Assembly (NCBI GenBank): GCA_024138015.1
Contig: JAMXBB010000004.1
Location: 4,371,086 to 4,435,085 of the forward strand
From: Lumnitzera littorea
Taxonomy: Eukaryota; Streptophyta; Magnoliopsida; Myrtales; Combretaceae
Length of the DNA: 64,000 nucleotides
Direction of reading: 5' to 3'
The position numbers and the translations under genes were made by a program. Positions 13,580 to 28,500 of the stretch are shown one piece after another. Numbering within the stretch: position 1 is the first letter of the stretch; each line of letters starts with the position of its first letter. The notes below the pieces were generated by a model, which searched no databases, was not told the origin of the DNA, and saw only the letters and a list, made by a program, of their open reading frames with translations.

Positions 13580-16500
13580 CTACAAAAGCACAAGTATTGA
13601 ACTTATAAACAAGAGAAAGCAATGAGATTAAAAGAAATATTTTCTAGTAACTTCTCATCCACCAACCAATTATTGGTTCAATTATCTCAACCAGAATAGA
13701 TGGCTACAAAGCATAAGAGCAAGGATGAAATTTCCACAGAGTGAACTTTAACAAGATACATTCACCAAACCACAATCCAACTAAGAAAAGTTACTTTAAC
13801 AGACGAGCTTCAGCCCAAGGCAACAATTGATGTCTCTCAAGTTAGTTTCAAACCATAGTTTCGTCTACTGACACATCACCTCCACTTATGTCCACAGTAG
13901 CATGCCTTAATCTGACTTTATAAAAAATGCAACTACTGAAACTGATATGTATGCACTATACAACATGCAAGTACAAGCAACCAGCTAGAGAAAGAATCAG
14001 GCAAATGTCTTTAAATATCCAATACTCCATTCACAGGTTAAATAATAAACTATCAATTCTAAAAAGTAAACCCGTGGACCAATACCATGTCAAGTTGATT
14101 CATGATCTGAAGATTTAGTTTCGATCTCTCCATCATATACTGCAAACAGCGATATCTTGGTTGTCCAGGGCCAGTGGAGAACCATTTTTTCAGTGTTTTG
14201 TGAGGAATTGAAGGGATTCTCCTCCTCAAAACTGCTTCAGCTACTGCTTCAGCAGTATACATAGTAAGCTTGATTTCACCACGCATCAAACGCCAAACAT
14301 TGAGAACAATTCGACCACCAACATGTATGCCACTAGCATGTGTTCTGCCCCATTCATCCTCTATAATTGCTTCCTTTAGAATGGAGTCTTCCACAAGAGC
14401 TTCAGGGTGTGCATCATGGTTCACTTCTTCATCTGCATTTTCTGAATCCCTAAAAGCTATTTTACCTTCAGACGGAGTCCGCGAAATCATGTTAAGCAAC
14501 CCAATTCCTAGAAATGAGGCTCTTTCTGCCATGAAACCCAGGGAACCACTTTGAACATCCCATCCAACCAAAATATCTGGATCATAATTGTGCACTATCT
14601 TGACAAAATGGAGAAACAAATCTTTTTCTTCCAGGAAAACCGACACCTTGCAGCTACTCAATCCATCATGTTTCCTGCACAACTACCAAGAAAGAATTTA
14701 GGCACCTGTATAATGTGACAGACAATAAAGGAAATAAGAAAGAGTAGCAGCACAGATTGGAACTAGAATGTACCTCAGACAGAGTATAAGACAAATTAAC
14801 AAGGTCTAAGCATCAAAACAATTGAGTTCTAGTATTCACCAAATATTACTATTCCAACATGCCATACTTCTCCATGGAAACTAGTTTTATGGAAGTATGA
14901 AAAGTCAAACAAGAAATTCAGGTGGTCACATACTAGAAGAAATACTGATTAACTGGATGCAGGTGGTCAAATAGTAGAAAAAGAACTGCAGTCACTGGTT
15001 TATTGCATATGTGTGTCCACCAGTATGATTTTGGAGCACCAAACAGTAATCCACATTCAACAAAACAACTCATTTGTGATAAAATGAACCAAATGGTGCA
15101 ACTCAATCCCCTATCATTTTGCACAGAACAAGTTACTTTGAAAATGTTAATTATCACCATCTATTTTTATAAAGCAATTTCACTTTGGTTATATATAGCC
15201 ACATTGTTATGGTCTGTACCAATATCTAGGGTATATGATATTCCATCACATCATGCATAATGTCAGGGGAAACATAGAAAATCTAATGCTTCAGATAATA
15301 GAACTCTAACCTCGAATAAGATTCATTTTCGTTCTTACAATGCAGAAGCAAATAATCCTCAGCAGGTAAACCAATATCGCTCACAATAGTAAGTGCTGCA
15401 ACGTTAATTGCATCAAATCGAGGATCAGGCCGCAGATCTCCTCTACATTCAGCCTGAACCTGTCACGAGGGTGTAACAATGATATTCACAAAGAAGAAAT
15501 GAAACTATGAGGTCTGCTTGATAAAAAAGCATACTGAACCATTGCAAACTATACATTAATCACATTGAAAAAACATATGATGTCCTTAACATTTAAAGAA
15601 CCCAAAAAAATAACCAGTAAAGTAGAAGACCATTGGATAATGTGTTATGTTAAGGTTGATACCGCAACCATCTAATCTAAAGACTTAAGCTTGAAGATAT
15701 AATATGAATTGTTATAGTTATTACATAATATTTCTCTTCAATTTTGGGTGTAACTTTGACTTAAGTCTATCAAGTGGACTGGGAGTGAAATGATTGGTCA
15801 AGGATTTGAACCTACTACCTTCAACTCTAGTAGAGAGGGGTTAATTGATATATCCATAATCTCAAATAACAACCACCAACTCATACTTATGCAAAGGAAG
15901 TCAAGTATAAACCATTGGGTGGTCCATTCACAAGAGCTAGAGGTACACATAGTTTGATTGGGTTTACCTTTCCAAATCAAACCTTAAAAAAAGGGTTAAG
16001 ATTTCTTGTCAGTCTAAACCAAATTTTTTCAAATATAAAAAATTGATTCGGTTCTATAAGAATATTCCAAATACTTAGCTGTAATCTATTCTTATGTAAA
16101 TTATTTTAGCATTTATTGTAAAAGGTTGATAAAGTTAATGTTATTAAGTAAGGTAAGGTTAGCACCAACTGTATTAGTTATGTATATAAATAAGTCGTGT
16201 TGTGTACAATAAAAGAACAATACATTTTCATGATATTTCTCTACATGGTATGAGAGCAATACCTTCTTGAGAACTATACTTTCTACTCAAACCCTAATCT
16301 AGCATGACCTTAGCCTTTATTGCTAAACACTTACCCTCCATTGTTCTTGGCCTTCATTGCCGTTTTTTATCCAAAAGGCCCACCATAGGAAAAGAAAATC
16401 AAAATTCATCCTCAATAATTAAGGATTCTACTATAACCCAACAAACCAACAACAATTCCTCTTTGTTGGGGACAGCTTGAGGGGAACAAGTGGTGACCTT

Positions 16501-19500
16501 CAAATTATGGCACCACATTATCGATTAGATAGAACCAACTATTTCACTTAGTCTTAAGTAGTTCAAACTTATCTAAAAAGAAAAAACAAAATCAACCATT
16601 TTGATGGTCCCGCACCCTATGAAGATGATCCCCGATTTTCAACCTAAGATGTTGAAGATTCGATGATAATGTCATGGCTATGGACATCCATCACTCTTAT
16701 TGCAAAAAAATTGCATGTTCATCTCTTCAGCTCGTGATATTTGGAAAACATTGAAAGAAAGTTATTCAAAAGGAAGGGATAAAGCTGCAATATACAAGTT
16801 GAGGACCAAGTTGGCAACTTGTAAACAAAAGAATAATACTGTTACGAAATACTACAATGAGTTGAAAGGGTTATAGCTTGAAGTGGATCATTATCAAGAT
16901 CTATGAATGGAATGTCCTCAAGATACAAAAACTCTCGTGACTTGTATAGAAGAAACCAAAATCATTGATTTTATTGCAAGTCTTAATTATGAATATGATA
17001 TAATAAGAGTGTAGGTTTTGAGCAAGGAGAAGCTTCCCTCAATGTTTGAAGTTTTTGCCTAGTAAGGAAGAAAGTTATAGAATGATGATGATAACGCCAA
17101 AATTGAAAGGATCTAGCCCCGATATGGTTGCAAGGAGATCTACTCAAAGGTCAAAGTCTTCTTGAGATCAGCATTCCAATAAAGACGAGTTGTGGTGCAC
17201 ATATTGAAAAAAATCTCAGCATACAAAAGAAAATTGTTTCAAGTTGCATGATAAAGACAATGTACTAAACAAGACTAGTGGCTTCAAAAATTTCAAGAAT
17301 GAGAGAGCTAATAGCACAACCAAGGAAGTGATTGAAATATTATCCAAGGAAGAGCCTTTGATTGCTAAATTTGAGAACAATCAAGTTACAACATCAAAAC
17401 TTGAGCTCAATAAGGATGATATTCATTGATTAAAAGGTCTAATAAATTTCCTTTCCAAATCTTCAGGCACTTATGCTTTAGCTTAAAATGGTAAGTGTTA
17501 TATTTCTTCGTCCTTTAATGTTAATCGAAAAGTCAATTCTAATACTTGGGTTGTAGACTCTAGTACAACAAATCACATGACTAATTTTACCACTTTGTTT
17601 CATTCTTATACCCCGAACATAGACAATCAGGTAATTACAGTGGCAAATGAATCTATGATTCCAATTAAAAGAAAAGACAATCTAAACATCGATTCCAATC
17701 TCAAATTAAAGAAAGTTCTTCATATCCCTAAACTCACAAATAATCTCCTCTCAAGTTACCAAATAACCAATGATCTTGATTATTCTATCACCTTCCTTAA
17801 AACTCATCGTATTTTCCAAGACCAAATTTTGGAGAAGATGATTGAAGTTGCTAAAATTTGAGATGGTCTATATAAATAAACAGATCAAGACAACAACCCA
17901 ATTGCTGAAGCCTCTATCATGCAAAATGTTAGAGATATGGGTATATCATTGACATCTTGGCCATCCATCTTTTAATTATTTAAAAGCAATGTTCAATCCT
18001 TGTTTCAAAAAATCTCTATTTCTGAGTTTCAATATAATGATTACATACTTGCAAAACATCATAAACAATCTTTTCCTAAACCATCACTAAAGTCATTATT
18101 ACCTTTTGATCTTGTTCATTCTGATATATAGGGATCCTTTAAAATTCCCAATATAAGTAGTGCAAGATGGTTTGTTCTATTCATAGATAATTATACATGA
18201 GTCACTTTTGTTTCTTCTTAAAGATAAGTCTAAGGTTCCTTTTGTTTTATAAAATTTCTATAAGCAAGTGCATACTCAATTTAGAACCAAATCAAGCGCT
18301 TTAGAATGAATGATGAACAAGAATATATGAATTACACTTTGAGTCTATTATTTAAAAACAATAGTATTATTCATGAAACTTCCTGTACAAACACTCCACA
18401 ACAAAATGGAGTAGCAAATCGAAAAAATTGTCAACTTCCCAATACCATTCATGCCTTGTTTTACCATCATGTTCCGTCCTATTTTTAGGGGGAAGCAGCT
18501 TTTGCAACCACTTACCTTAGAAGTAGAACTCCATCTCATATACTTCATCTTAGGAGTCCAATAGAAGTTTTGACTGATTTCTTTCCTTATGTTGTGACCA
18601 TCACTTCTCTTCCATTTAAGATTTTTGGGTGTACAATTTATGTGCATATCTACAAAAACCATGGCACCAAACTTGAACCACAATCATTGAAGTGCATTTT
18701 CTTAGGATACTCCAACACTCAAAAGGGATATCGATGCTATCATCCTCTAAGTAAGAGGTATTTTGCTTTAATAGATGTAGTTTTTCAAGAAAATGAAGCT
18801 TAGTATTCTGCATCAAAATCTCAGCTTCAAGGGTACAAGAGAATCCTGTAGAGAGAGAGTTATTTTGGCTTGATTTTTCAAATAATACATCTGAACAGTC
18901 CATGAGTACCCAAACACAACCAAAAGAACTACAACCAAAGGAAGCATGACCATCAACGCAAGAACCACAACCAACACAACCACCATCATCAAAGCCAAGA
19001 GCTATACAACTACAATCAAATCATCTCAATAATTCCAAAACTTCTCTTCCAAGAAAAGGCCTTGAGCAGCTTAAACACATTTATACAAGGAAATTCAAGG
19101 ACATCTTCAAACAAAGGCAACTTTATGAATCTACACCAAAAAAGGTAATTTATGTTCTTCTCAAAACTCTAATGATGATGATGATGATGCAACCACTGAC
19201 TTAGACTTGCCTATTGCTTTACAGAAAGGTACACAAAAGTGCACTCAATATCCTATTGCTCATTTGATTTCATCTACCCGATTCCCAACAACACAGAGAG
19301 TTTCTTACAACCCTAGACTCAATTAGAATTCTACAGACATTTCATGAAGCATTGTGGGACAAGAATTGGACACTTTCTATGAAGGGGAAAATGGCTGCTC
19401 TTGAAAAAAATGAAACATGGGAAATCACAAACCGCCCCCCAAACAAGAAAATTATTGATAATAAATGGGTTTACACTCTTAAATACAAGGCAGATGGATC

Positions 19501-22500
19501 TTTGGAAAGATATAAAGCAAGACTCATGGCAAAAGGATATACACAAACATATAGAGTGGACTATGAAGAGACTTTTTCTTCAGTTGCCAAAATGAACATT
19601 GTAAGGATTCTACTTTCTCTTGCTACTAATCTTAATTGAGAATTGCAGCAATTAGATGTAAAGAATGCTTTCCTACATAGGGATCTAGATGAGGAAGTTT
19701 ACGTGGAAATTCCACTTGGTTTTGAGAGAAAGTTTGCCAAAGGTAGAGTATGCCGATTGAGAAAAGCACTTTATGGTTTGAAACAATAACCTAAGGCATG
19801 GTTTGGCAAATTCATAAAAGCAATGCTAAAATTGGGATATAAACAGAGTTAAGATGACTACACTTCGTTTGTTAAAACACTCAAGAGAAGGGAAGCTTAC
19901 AGTATTATTAGTTTATGTAGATGATATAATTATCACCAAAGATGACAATAATGAAAGGAAGAACCTTAAAGAATACTTGAGTAGGGAATTTAAGATCAAA
20001 GATTTGAGAAAATTGAGATATTTCTCGGGAATAGAAGTGGCCTATTCAAAGTAGGGGATCTTTATAACTCAAAGAAAGCACATATTAGACTTACTAAAAG
20101 AAACTGAAAGACTTAGGTATTGAGCATAATCATAAGTTAAGGGGGAAGAGTGATGATGAACTAGTAAAGAAAGGCCAATATCAAAGAATGGTAGGATAGT
20201 TGATTTATTTGGACCATTCTTGGCCAGACATAGCATATGCAATTGAAATTTTGCTTGAAACACATAAGAGCAATTGAAAAAATTTTAAGTCACTTGAAAG
20301 CTACTCCAAGTCAAGAAATTTTGCTCAAAACGATGAAACAGATTACTTTAGAAGCATATACTGATGTTGATTACACCGAATCTTTAGTGCATAGAAGATC
20401 TACTATGGGTTATTGTGTGCTCCTTAGTGGAAATTTGATTGCTTAGAGAAGTAAGAAGCATGCAGTTGTAGCAAGATCAAGTGCAGAGGCTAAATTTAAA
20501 GCAATGGCTCATGGCATTTATGAACTTTAGTGGTTAAGAATAGCTCTCAATGATATTGGAATTAGAGAAAGAACAATGCAATTATATTGTGATAACAAGT
20601 CAACAATCAATATTGCTTATAATTCAATCCAACATAAGTGAACTAAACATAAAGAGTTGAATAAGCATTTCATAAAGGAGAAACTTATTATATAATAAAT
20701 GAAACAGTCCATGCCATATCTACAAGTTTAAATTTTTAAATAAGACGGTTGTGTTACTAATCGTAACACGGCATTAAAACAAGAAATCTTGAGTTCAAAC
20801 CCCTATATCGTTACTCACTCTCCATGTAATTAAGTTATTCACTTATTAAGCCTCAATTAAAGTCCAGCCCACAAATAAAAGGGTGTGTTATATAATAAAT
20901 ACAATACCTCACATTGCATCTATAAGTTTTGAGTTTCATAAGACAATTGTGGTATTAGTCGTAACAATATTTATGTATGTATGTATATGTATATGTATAT
21001 GTACATTTTTACTCGGCATTTATATTCATAAAAGTAGCATGGGGGAGTTTGTGGACTAAATCTTATCTTATTTATAGATTAACATAATAGAAAGAAACAC
21101 CATAGTAGGCTACTTTCTAAGCAAAAGACACCTTTTTCTACCTAAAATATTGTGAAGCTATAGGATAAGGAAGGCCTTATTGAAGTATCAACCAATGGTC
21201 AAGGCTTCTATTTTTTTAAGTTCCTTGATGAAGCATCCCTATTAGACAACATTAGTATTCCGGTCACCAATATTCAATGACATTTAAATCTTTGAAGTGT
21301 TGGATCAACTAATAATTTGTGAGCATTTTCATATTGAGAAGCAAAAATCACTCAAAATCACATTTGTTTATGGACAAACCAAGTCTCCCAAAGCCTTATT
21401 CAGTGGGGAGGTCTCAATAGGCTAAATCATTCTTTTCAAATTGTTTCAATTCTTTTGGCTAATTTTAATATGTAGAACTATTGAGGAGAAAAAGGGAGAG
21501 CAACAGTTGCACCTCTAAATTATTATTAAAAGGTTAAAGATTGTTCTTCCTTGGCTAGTAAAGAACAAACAACCTTCGGTAAAGGGAGGAGAATTATGGA
21601 GAACAATTTCTTTGCCTAAGAACTACTTAAGGCTACCACAACAACAACAACAAAGGGGCTAGATGTGCCTTAAAAGTGGACCTAATGAAAGCGTACGACA
21701 ATGTCAAATAGAGCCTCTTAAAGCAACTGATAATGGTCATCGGCCTCCTAAACCAATTCATCTCTTGGATCATGGCGTGTTTCAACTTGTATGTTCTCAA
21801 TCGATATAAATAGTGAACCTATGGGGTATGTCCTAAAGTCTAAAGACCTTCACCAAGGTGATCCTATTACACCTTACCTCTATCATTGCAATGGAAGTGC
21901 TTTATAGAATCTTGAAAGAAAAAGGCAAAATGGATTATTTCCAACATCAGTAGAGATGTAAAAGAGAAAAATTGACACATCTTATACTTTGCAAATGACA
22001 TTTTGATCTTTGCCAAAGAAGACCCACGCATGATGGAGATTATCAAGAAAGAAGTAATGGAATTTTTCTAATTTGAAAGCAAATCCAAGGAAAAGCCATG
22101 TCTTCCTTAGTGAACCCTAGAACAAAAGAGCAGATATCAAGAATCCTTGGTTTCGAAGTTGGTACATTACCAATTTGTTATCTAGGTATCCATCTCTCTT
22201 CTACTAGTATTTCCAAATCCGATTGTATGGATTAGTGGAACAATTCATAGCTTAGATTAATCGTTGGACTAGAAAGCCCTTATCCTATGTTAGATGGCTA
22301 TAACTTATCAAGAGCATCCTTTTCTCTCTTTAAATCCACTAGTCCACTATCTTCATCCTCCTAGCAAGTGTACCAAATCAGATAGAAACTAAATTGAAGA
22401 GTTTCTTCTAGAATGGTAATGATGACAAAAGGGCTAAAGCTAAAGTTAAGCGAAAGGACATATGTAAGCTCAAAAAAGGTGGGTAAGAAGCTATAGATAT

Positions 22501-25500
22501 CAAGCTTTGGAACAAAGTTACACTATGGAAGCATATCTGGACCCTATGCATGGATAATGATTCTTCACTATGGCCATGTTGGGTCAAGAAGAAAATTCTA
22601 AGAGCTAGAAGTGTTTAGCATTAAAAGATCCCAAATGATGCCTTTTGGGAGTAGAGAGATTCTTCAAACTAGACATTTAGAAAGACAATTACTTAAATGG
22701 AAGATTGATATCTTTTTGGTTCGACAACTGGCATCCACAAGGCCTCTTGGTGGATTAGATGGGAGATCAAGCGAGTACCACTTTAGGATAGCCAAAAGAC
22801 ACGTTATTAAGCTTGTTATTGGTGCTGAAACATGGAGATGACCAAGTGGAACACGATGGATGGTGATAACAAATGGACTAGGAGACCATAAACCCAAATA
22901 ACAATGGTTAACCCATTCTTCGAATGTTTGATAGAGTTCTAGTTAACCATGCATTACTCTTAAATTTTGCATGCACTTTTAGCCAAATAGGAGGAAATCG
23001 TCCCCCCAAATATTTCAACTTTTGGAGCATATACTCTAACCTCAAGTTCATTCTCATAGAAGCTAGGAAACTAAGAAACATAAGTGAGAGGCATGACCAT
23101 GTTTAATATTTATTCAAAATTAAAGCTACTTAAAAGGGAGCTCAAGAAACCCGATTAATCTGAATTTTCATATTTGCATTGTTTAGCTGTCTAAGTTGCA
23201 AATAGAAGCAGCTTAAGCTTAGCTACATGGGAAGAAGAGAAATTTAGTGACATGGGGAAGAAGAGAAATTAGCATAAGGAAATTCTACTTCCTCAATCAT
23301 GCCAAATAGAAGTAACAAAAAAGGTCCATGATGCTTGATAAAAGTAGACATAATGAAAGCCAATGACAAGGTGAATTGGAGTTTTCTCAAACAATTCTTG
23401 AAGGCTTTAAATTTTCCAATCCTTTATTGAATCTTGCAATGCATAATAACTCCTAGATTTCCTTGAATCTTAATGGAAAACTAGTTGGATACTTTCCTAA
23501 CTTAAGGGATTGTGAAAACAAGATCCAGTATCTTTTTATCTCTTTGCCTTGGTAATGGAAGTATTTTCATGGCTAATGACGGAAAAATCAAGGGATGAGA
23601 ATTTCAAGTATCATTAGAGATGTAAACTAAAAAACTAACCCATCTCTATTTCTTAGATTATCTCTCTCCCTTTTTTTTTTTTTTTTCACAAGTTCTAAAT
23701 CTCTTATGAAAGAAGCACCATTGGAGTTCAAGAAACTCTCAAGTCTTAAGGCAAATCCAATAAGATGAAAATTTTTGGAATGAAGTGGGAGCTATGGATT
23801 AATAATCAAATCTAAGGTATCTGGGTTTTGGGTTGAGGACTCCACCTATCCAAGTATCTTAGAGTCCTTCCAATTTCTTCAAGGCTCATGAAGAATATGT
23901 CTAAGGACTTAGTGATTAGAAAGACAACTCACATAAGTCACCTGACAAGCCAATTCCAATTCTTTGGAGCAAGTTTCAATTGATAAAAAGTATTTTATTT
24001 TCTAATCAAGTCTATTGGTCAACAACCTTTATCCTACCAAAATGCATTCTCAAGAAAATCATGGCAAGAATGAATCGCTTTTTATGGAATGGGGAAGATG
24101 AGAAGAAGTCTAAGTCCAAGGTTGCTTTGGAAAATGTTTGCAAACCCAAGATGGAGGAGGTTTAGGGATTTCGAAAGTTTACAAATGAAAAAAGGCTGCT
24201 TAAATGAGGAACTTTTGGCCTCTTTGTTTAGGGAATGGCAATTCTTTATGACCTAGCTAGGTCAATGCTAAGCTTCTTGAAGGGAAAAATTTTTGGCACA
24301 CTAAAGTCCTTCCCAATACTTCTTGGTGCTAAAGGAAGATCTTATACCCTAAGGAAGCCTAATGAGCTTCTTAATTGAAAAGTAGCAAAGGGTAATATCC
24401 TTTTGTATGATTATTGGCATCATAAAGGCCCTTTAGTTGTGTGCACTATGACTCCTACAACCACAAGCTAAGTCACGTCTGTATTAGTAATGTAGTTCTC
24501 TTATGTTCCTTTGTACATCTTGTATTAGATATTTGTAGATATATTCAAGTTATGAAACTCTTCTAGAAGAATCTAGAAGGCTCTAGGCTAGTCATTAGTA
24601 AGTCCTAGTTAGAAAATTAATCCCGAAGTTTGAGTGTAGAACTCTTAAGTGAGCAACAAGTTCTCATGAACCTTCTTAATTGAAGGTGCTTGTGTTAAAA
24701 ATTAGTCTTTTGATTGTGTATCTAAATGTGTCTCTATCAATTGGCATTGCAGCAGGTTTTTTGGTGACTGTTCTATTACCAACCATGACGACAACTAGCA
24801 TGGGGCTAATTGCTACCTATTTTCACAATCTTGCTGAGGTAATGAAATGAATAGTAGTTATAAGAGACATATCAGTGCTGGGGGAGATTTGAAGACCAGT
24901 CTAATAACTAGGCTCATAAATTTAATTTGAAACAATGCTAGAATTCTGATAAGCTGTCGATTTGGTTCCATCAAACTTTGCTTGCTCAGTTCAGTTGGCT
25001 AACGAGCTCATCAGGAGTTTCCTACAAAAGATGTAGCTATCTTATTTTTTTTACTTCCTATTCCATTACTTTCTTATTTTATTCCCTACTTTCAGCTGCA
25101 TGTTCAATTAGGTTTCCTTAGAAAAGCTCTTATAAAGATGAGATAGGCTTGCACTTAAATGTAACTGACTTAGAACATTGCTCTTGCAATTTCACGCAAA
25201 TTCTCATCACATTGCTCATAACATATCCAACCTTGACACTCTTTATGCTAGAGTGTGGTAGATTTATCTATGATCCATTGCTTGATAATTTAATCTTATG
25301 AAATAAGTTATTGCAAGTCATATCAGCTACTCTAATACTATCCTACCCATAACCCAATACACCATCAGCCTAACCATAAATCGGCTTTATTCACAACACG
25401 TTCTTCACCGTTCATGCATGTGTCACGCTCAAAACCCGAAACTAAAGAACCAACAACCAGATGGATATAAATTGGATAAAAAAATTGCAATGGAATCAAA

Positions 25501-28500
25501 TTACTGCTTAGAATCCTTCCTATAATGCTGTAATAGTGGTGTTCCAACTATTAATCTATTTCTATGGTTTTCACCCTAAAAAATGATAATGTAAAGTCAA
25601 ATAAATGTTCTCTCCTTGAGAGAAAATCAAATAGATATTATTAAAGCTTGTAATGACACCATAAGAAGATTATCATCTTAGCTTAATGCCCACTATTATG
25701 GAGTAAATCCAGACATATTCAGAATAATAGGGAGACTGTTAAAGATACCTCAATACTTGAAATTGTTAGCTGTTGTCCTGCACCAATACTGGCAGGATCT
25801 CGAAATCCCAATTGACTAAGAGGAGTAGATCCCGATTTTCTATCTGGACCTGAAATCTGAGAGATGTTCTGAAAGCACTTACTGCATGGCTTAAGTTTTG
25901 GGGAACTATCATTGCTTGATATCTTTGTTCCCCCCTCATGGGATGAACTTATTTCTGCTTCAAAGTCTCTACTTTCTTCCTCAACAGTACGCATAGGGTT
26001 CTTCACATCAGAAGAAACAGAATCAAGGATAACCGTATCAACATCATCCAAGGAAATTCTTGGTGCACCAACTGCATTACCAGATTCTCCTGCAGATTCC
26101 AAAATTATTAATACAAAATATAGAATGTAGCTTTCAAGTTATCCCTGATTATAATTACCTTGCAAAGATGAAATATCTTCGCCAATGAAAAGTAGAATTT
26201 GAAATAAACAATGAATGAGAAAAATAATATCAGTGTCCTCTCTGTCATGAGAACTACCTTCATGCTCAAGTGATAGCCAGTATGCAACAGCATCCACTGT
26301 AGGAGGAGAAATCGCTGGTGTCAGCAGGTATAGTATGGATCCATCATTTAAATAGTGAGTAGGGACATCGGTTAACGCTTCTTGGCAAATGGTTGAATCA
26401 CCACTAGTATTGCTATTCCTAATTGCACTGCCTTCTTGAATTCCCATATGAAAAGCTGGATGAAATTCATCCAAAGCTCTTTCTTCAAGAAAGATATTAG
26501 AGAATCAGCTCAGCACATATTAGCTCTTAATCTAATGTACAGGTTATGCATGAGAAGACGGACAATGTAGAGTAATCATGATGCATAACAATACCTTCTG
26601 CAAGAGATATGCTACTATTTCTAGCTTCTACAGAGGCCTCAACCTTCTGGTTCACACAGGGTTCTTTTTTGCAGCCTGGGTCAACTAAATGCAGAGGCTT
26701 ATCTAAAAGTACAGTCGACCCTGATACGGCAGCAGCAGATAAGGCAGCAGCCTTTTCTGGAGTGTGGTCACCATGATTAAAATCCTGTGAGAATTTTGCA
26801 TCATTCTTTTTTTCATTGTCCTCACGATCTGCATGAGACATAGCATTGCAACATGCAAAAAGAGTTCTTCCATCATCAGTATGGTTGCCCAAACAAGCAC
26901 CTCTCTCTGGTTGGATTAACTTATCAGAAGTTCTATCTGACATAATCAATTTAGTATCACTACCAGGCTGCTCTTCCCTGCATGCTTCATGGAAATCCAA
27001 GGAAAACAAGGAATTCTTTATCTCTGAAGACCCTGGAGACACATTCTCAAAAAACAAAGCCCGAGTCGTCCTAATTCCAGGCTCTTCAGATGCAGCATCT
27101 GCCACCAAAGCAGCAGCATCAGATTCACCATCAACTTTAGCAGCATAAGGTAGAACACCATGCTCCTCTGAGGTAGCTTGGAATGAATTCTCAATTGAAC
27201 CATCAAGGGAACAACTACTAAAAGGAAGCTTTTTGTACACATTGTTTAAAACCTTCTGGTCATCATCAGATGACTTATTAAATGCTACATGCCTTTGGTA
27301 GTAAAAAACATCTGCCTCCTCTTTCCTTTTAGTTCTAGGTGGTGCCAAATGGAGGCAAGAACCTTCTGGTGGCATCAATCGGTGGCATCGCTTTTTCCTC
27401 ATCAAGTCACGGACAGAGAGCTCTTCTGAGGTACTTGCTTCCCCTGAACAGGAAATATCAGATTCTGCCCTTGACATCGAAGAACCGGTATGATTTTCTC
27501 CTATGTTGGATGGATTGGCACCATGGCTAGCACAACTATGACCCTTACTTCTGGTTGCACCACCAAGGTTCATCTCAAAACTTCTGGGATCCACACAATC
27601 AGGCTCCGGCTCCTTCAAGTTCATTGAAAAAGGCAAACTGCCCCACACTGAACCCTTTATTTTTGTCCTTTTATGTGCTTTAGAAGAGGTTTCTGCTGCC
27701 CCACTGTGAGGGGAAGAGGGATAATCACTTGAGCCATCCACCTGAGGTATTATTCTCTTTGATAAAGCATCAGAAGAGATCCTCAGATAAGCAAAGGAAG
27801 CATCCTTTGAATCCTCAAACTCATTCGTATCCTCAATTGAATCAAGAATGTCCTGACACTCCTTCTGAGACTCATTCTCAAAATCAGTATTAGCTTTCGC
27901 CAGCACCTTATCCATTGTATTTGCAGGCAACAGAGGGCTTAGAATGATCTCCCTGAGAAGTTCATCATCTGAGTTTATATCTTCCACAGCCTGAGATGAG
28001 GCAAGCCACTTCAAGATGCCAAGTGCTTCATTATCCACTGCCTAAAATATATAGATTATAAGCAATAGGTAAAAAACTTGATCATTAAATCTTGTGACAT
28101 AATAATTTTCCTAAGAAACAAGCTAAATTTTTCCTTTAAACTATTATTAAACGAAAAAAGCCAAGATTAAAAAAAGAACAAATCATCCTTCAATCCATTT
28201 GGACAATACCAACATAAGTTCTGGTGAAGATCAAAAGCCATCTACTATGATACCTTTTGATCAATACTTGCCTGCAGATTGAAAAATACTCTGGTAGCTA
28301 AATTAACGCAAAGGCCCTATACTTCAAATCCAATAGCCAAAGATATTTTGTTCAATCTGGAAGCTCCACTGCGTATCAGTCAAAATCCACACACTGAGTT
28401 CTTCCTTTTCGGCTACTATTGGATGTCAGCATGACAAGTGTGGAATGGATTGGATATGATAGGATCAAATTAGATGTATTAAACACCGGATGGATGTGTT

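Larger units (their letters stand above)
15460..25748 (-). other. REV3 intron 14 (10,289 bp), retroelement-filled
   Basis: GT-AG intron between exon 14 (ending SIE, phase 0) and exon 15. It holds in order a Ty1/copia element, a TRIM-like element, two LINE fragments and an LTR fragment, all in plus orientation and antisense to REV3. The remaining 24,760-25,748 shows nothing recognisable. Despite its length both splice sites are clean and the reading frame continues. Confidence 0.9.
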
